Origin: Pseudomonas sp. DTU_2021_1001937_2_SI_NGA_ILE_001
GTDB lineage: Bacteria; Pseudomonadota; Gammaproteobacteria; Pseudomonadales; Pseudomonadaceae
NCBI RefSeq assembly: GCF_032463525.1
Contig: NZ_CP135971.1
Span: 3,844,001 to 3,908,000 of the forward strand
DNA length: 64,000 nucleotides
Direction of reading: 5' to 3'
Below the pieces are notes generated by a model. That model was not told where the DNA came from, made no database searches, and saw only the letters and a list, made by a program, of their open reading frames with translations. Each line of letters begins with the position of its first letter. Positions within the stretch are counted from its first letter, which is position 1. The translations under genes and the position numbers were made by a program. Of this stretch, positions 63,831-64,000 are shown in pieces.

Positions 63831-64000
63831 ATGACTGCTCTCAACGGACTTCGGGTGATCGAGATCGGTACGCTTATAGCGGCACCGTTTGCTGCCCGCA
63901 TGATGGCCGAGTTCGGCGCCGAGGTAATCAAGATCGAGTCCTTGGGACAGGGAGACCCTCTTCGTAAATGGCGAAAACTGCACGAGGGGACGTCGCTGTG
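63831..64000 (+). CDS. CaiB/BaiF family (class III) CoA-transferase, N-terminal part
   Basis: The first 56 codons, running off the right edge. LNGLRVIEIGTLIAAPFAAR and MMAEFGAEVIKIESLGQGDP are diagnostic of class III CoA-transferases, which pass CoA between carboxylic acids. AGAGG lies seven bases before the ATG. The catalytic aspartate would be beyond the window. Substrate unknown; an upstream LysR gene suggests an inducible acid-degradation operon. Confidence 0.9.
   Translation, partial: MTALNGLRVIEIGTLIAAPFAARMMAEFGAEVIKIESLGQGDPLRKWRKLHEGTSL

Overview
The window is a GC-rich chromosomal segment from a Pseudomonas of the P. putida group. The evidence is gene order and protein type. The runs recG-oxyR-tonB/exbD/exbB, ridA-spoT-rpoZ-gmk-yicC/rph, crc/pyrE, argB-algC-dut-coaBC/radC, rpmB-rpmG, and kauB ... 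lrp/dadA-ridA-dadX-pauR-cytochrome c5 ... rep are the conserved order of fluorescent pseudomonads. An N-terminally extended ExbB and REP/REPIN repeats of the P. putida type agree with this. Placement rests on my memory of reference genomes, not on a search. I saw no rRNA, tRNA, CRISPR array or complete insertion sequence.

Layout. (1) 1-6.37 kb: a hydroxycinnamate (ferulate/p-coumarate) unit. ech-vdh-fcs read leftward, divergent from a MarR repressor gene, followed by an OprD-type porin and an aromatic-acid MFS symporter. A palindrome overlaps the ech -35 box. (2) 6.38-13.3 kb: YbaK-HDOD protein, recG, oxyR and the TonB energising complex. (3) 13.4-29.2 kb: core housekeeping (SDR, lipoprotein, RidA, SpoT, omega, Gmk, YicC, RNase PH, Crc, PyrE, ArgB, a long membrane-anchored AlgC, Dut, CoaBC, RadC). 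(4) 29.2-35.5 kb: a two-component system divergent from a TonB-dependent receptor, then an orphan peptide-binding protein; this looks like an accessory insert between radC and rpmB. (5) 35.5-50.4 kb: ribosomal proteins L28/L33, then amine, polyamine and D-alanine catabolism with four regulators. (6) 50.5-60.8 kb: acetyl-CoA hydrolase/transferase, a small DUF protein with a highly structured leader, Rep helicase, a GGDEF-EAL protein, a MATE pump and a chemoreceptor with a flagellar sigma-28 promoter. (7) 60.9-64 kb: a mosaic, partly AT-richer end with a hipB-like antitoxin and a deleted, frameshifted hipA remnant, a MerR pair, a LysR regulator and the start of a CaiB/BaiF CoA-transferase.

How the genes work together. 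The left end takes up hydroxycinnamates and converts them to vanillate or 4-hydroxybenzoate under CoA-thioester-responsive repression. Crc, in the middle, is the global catabolite repressor that would be expected to curb such pathways. TonB/ExbBD powers receptors such as the one at 31.4 kb. KauB, the PauB-like oxidase and PauR handle polyamine breakdown. DadR/DadA/DadX handle L- and D-alanine.

The most interesting non-coding signals are: a candidate switching RNA leader at 52.9-53.1 kb; a cluster of AAGAT/ATCTT operator-like palindromes before the hipB homologue; mutually exclusive hairpins before rpmB; and the sigma-28 promoter with an SD-adjacent hairpin before the chemoreceptor. I did not find a clearly new multi-gene system. 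The leader RNA is the best candidate for something undescribed.
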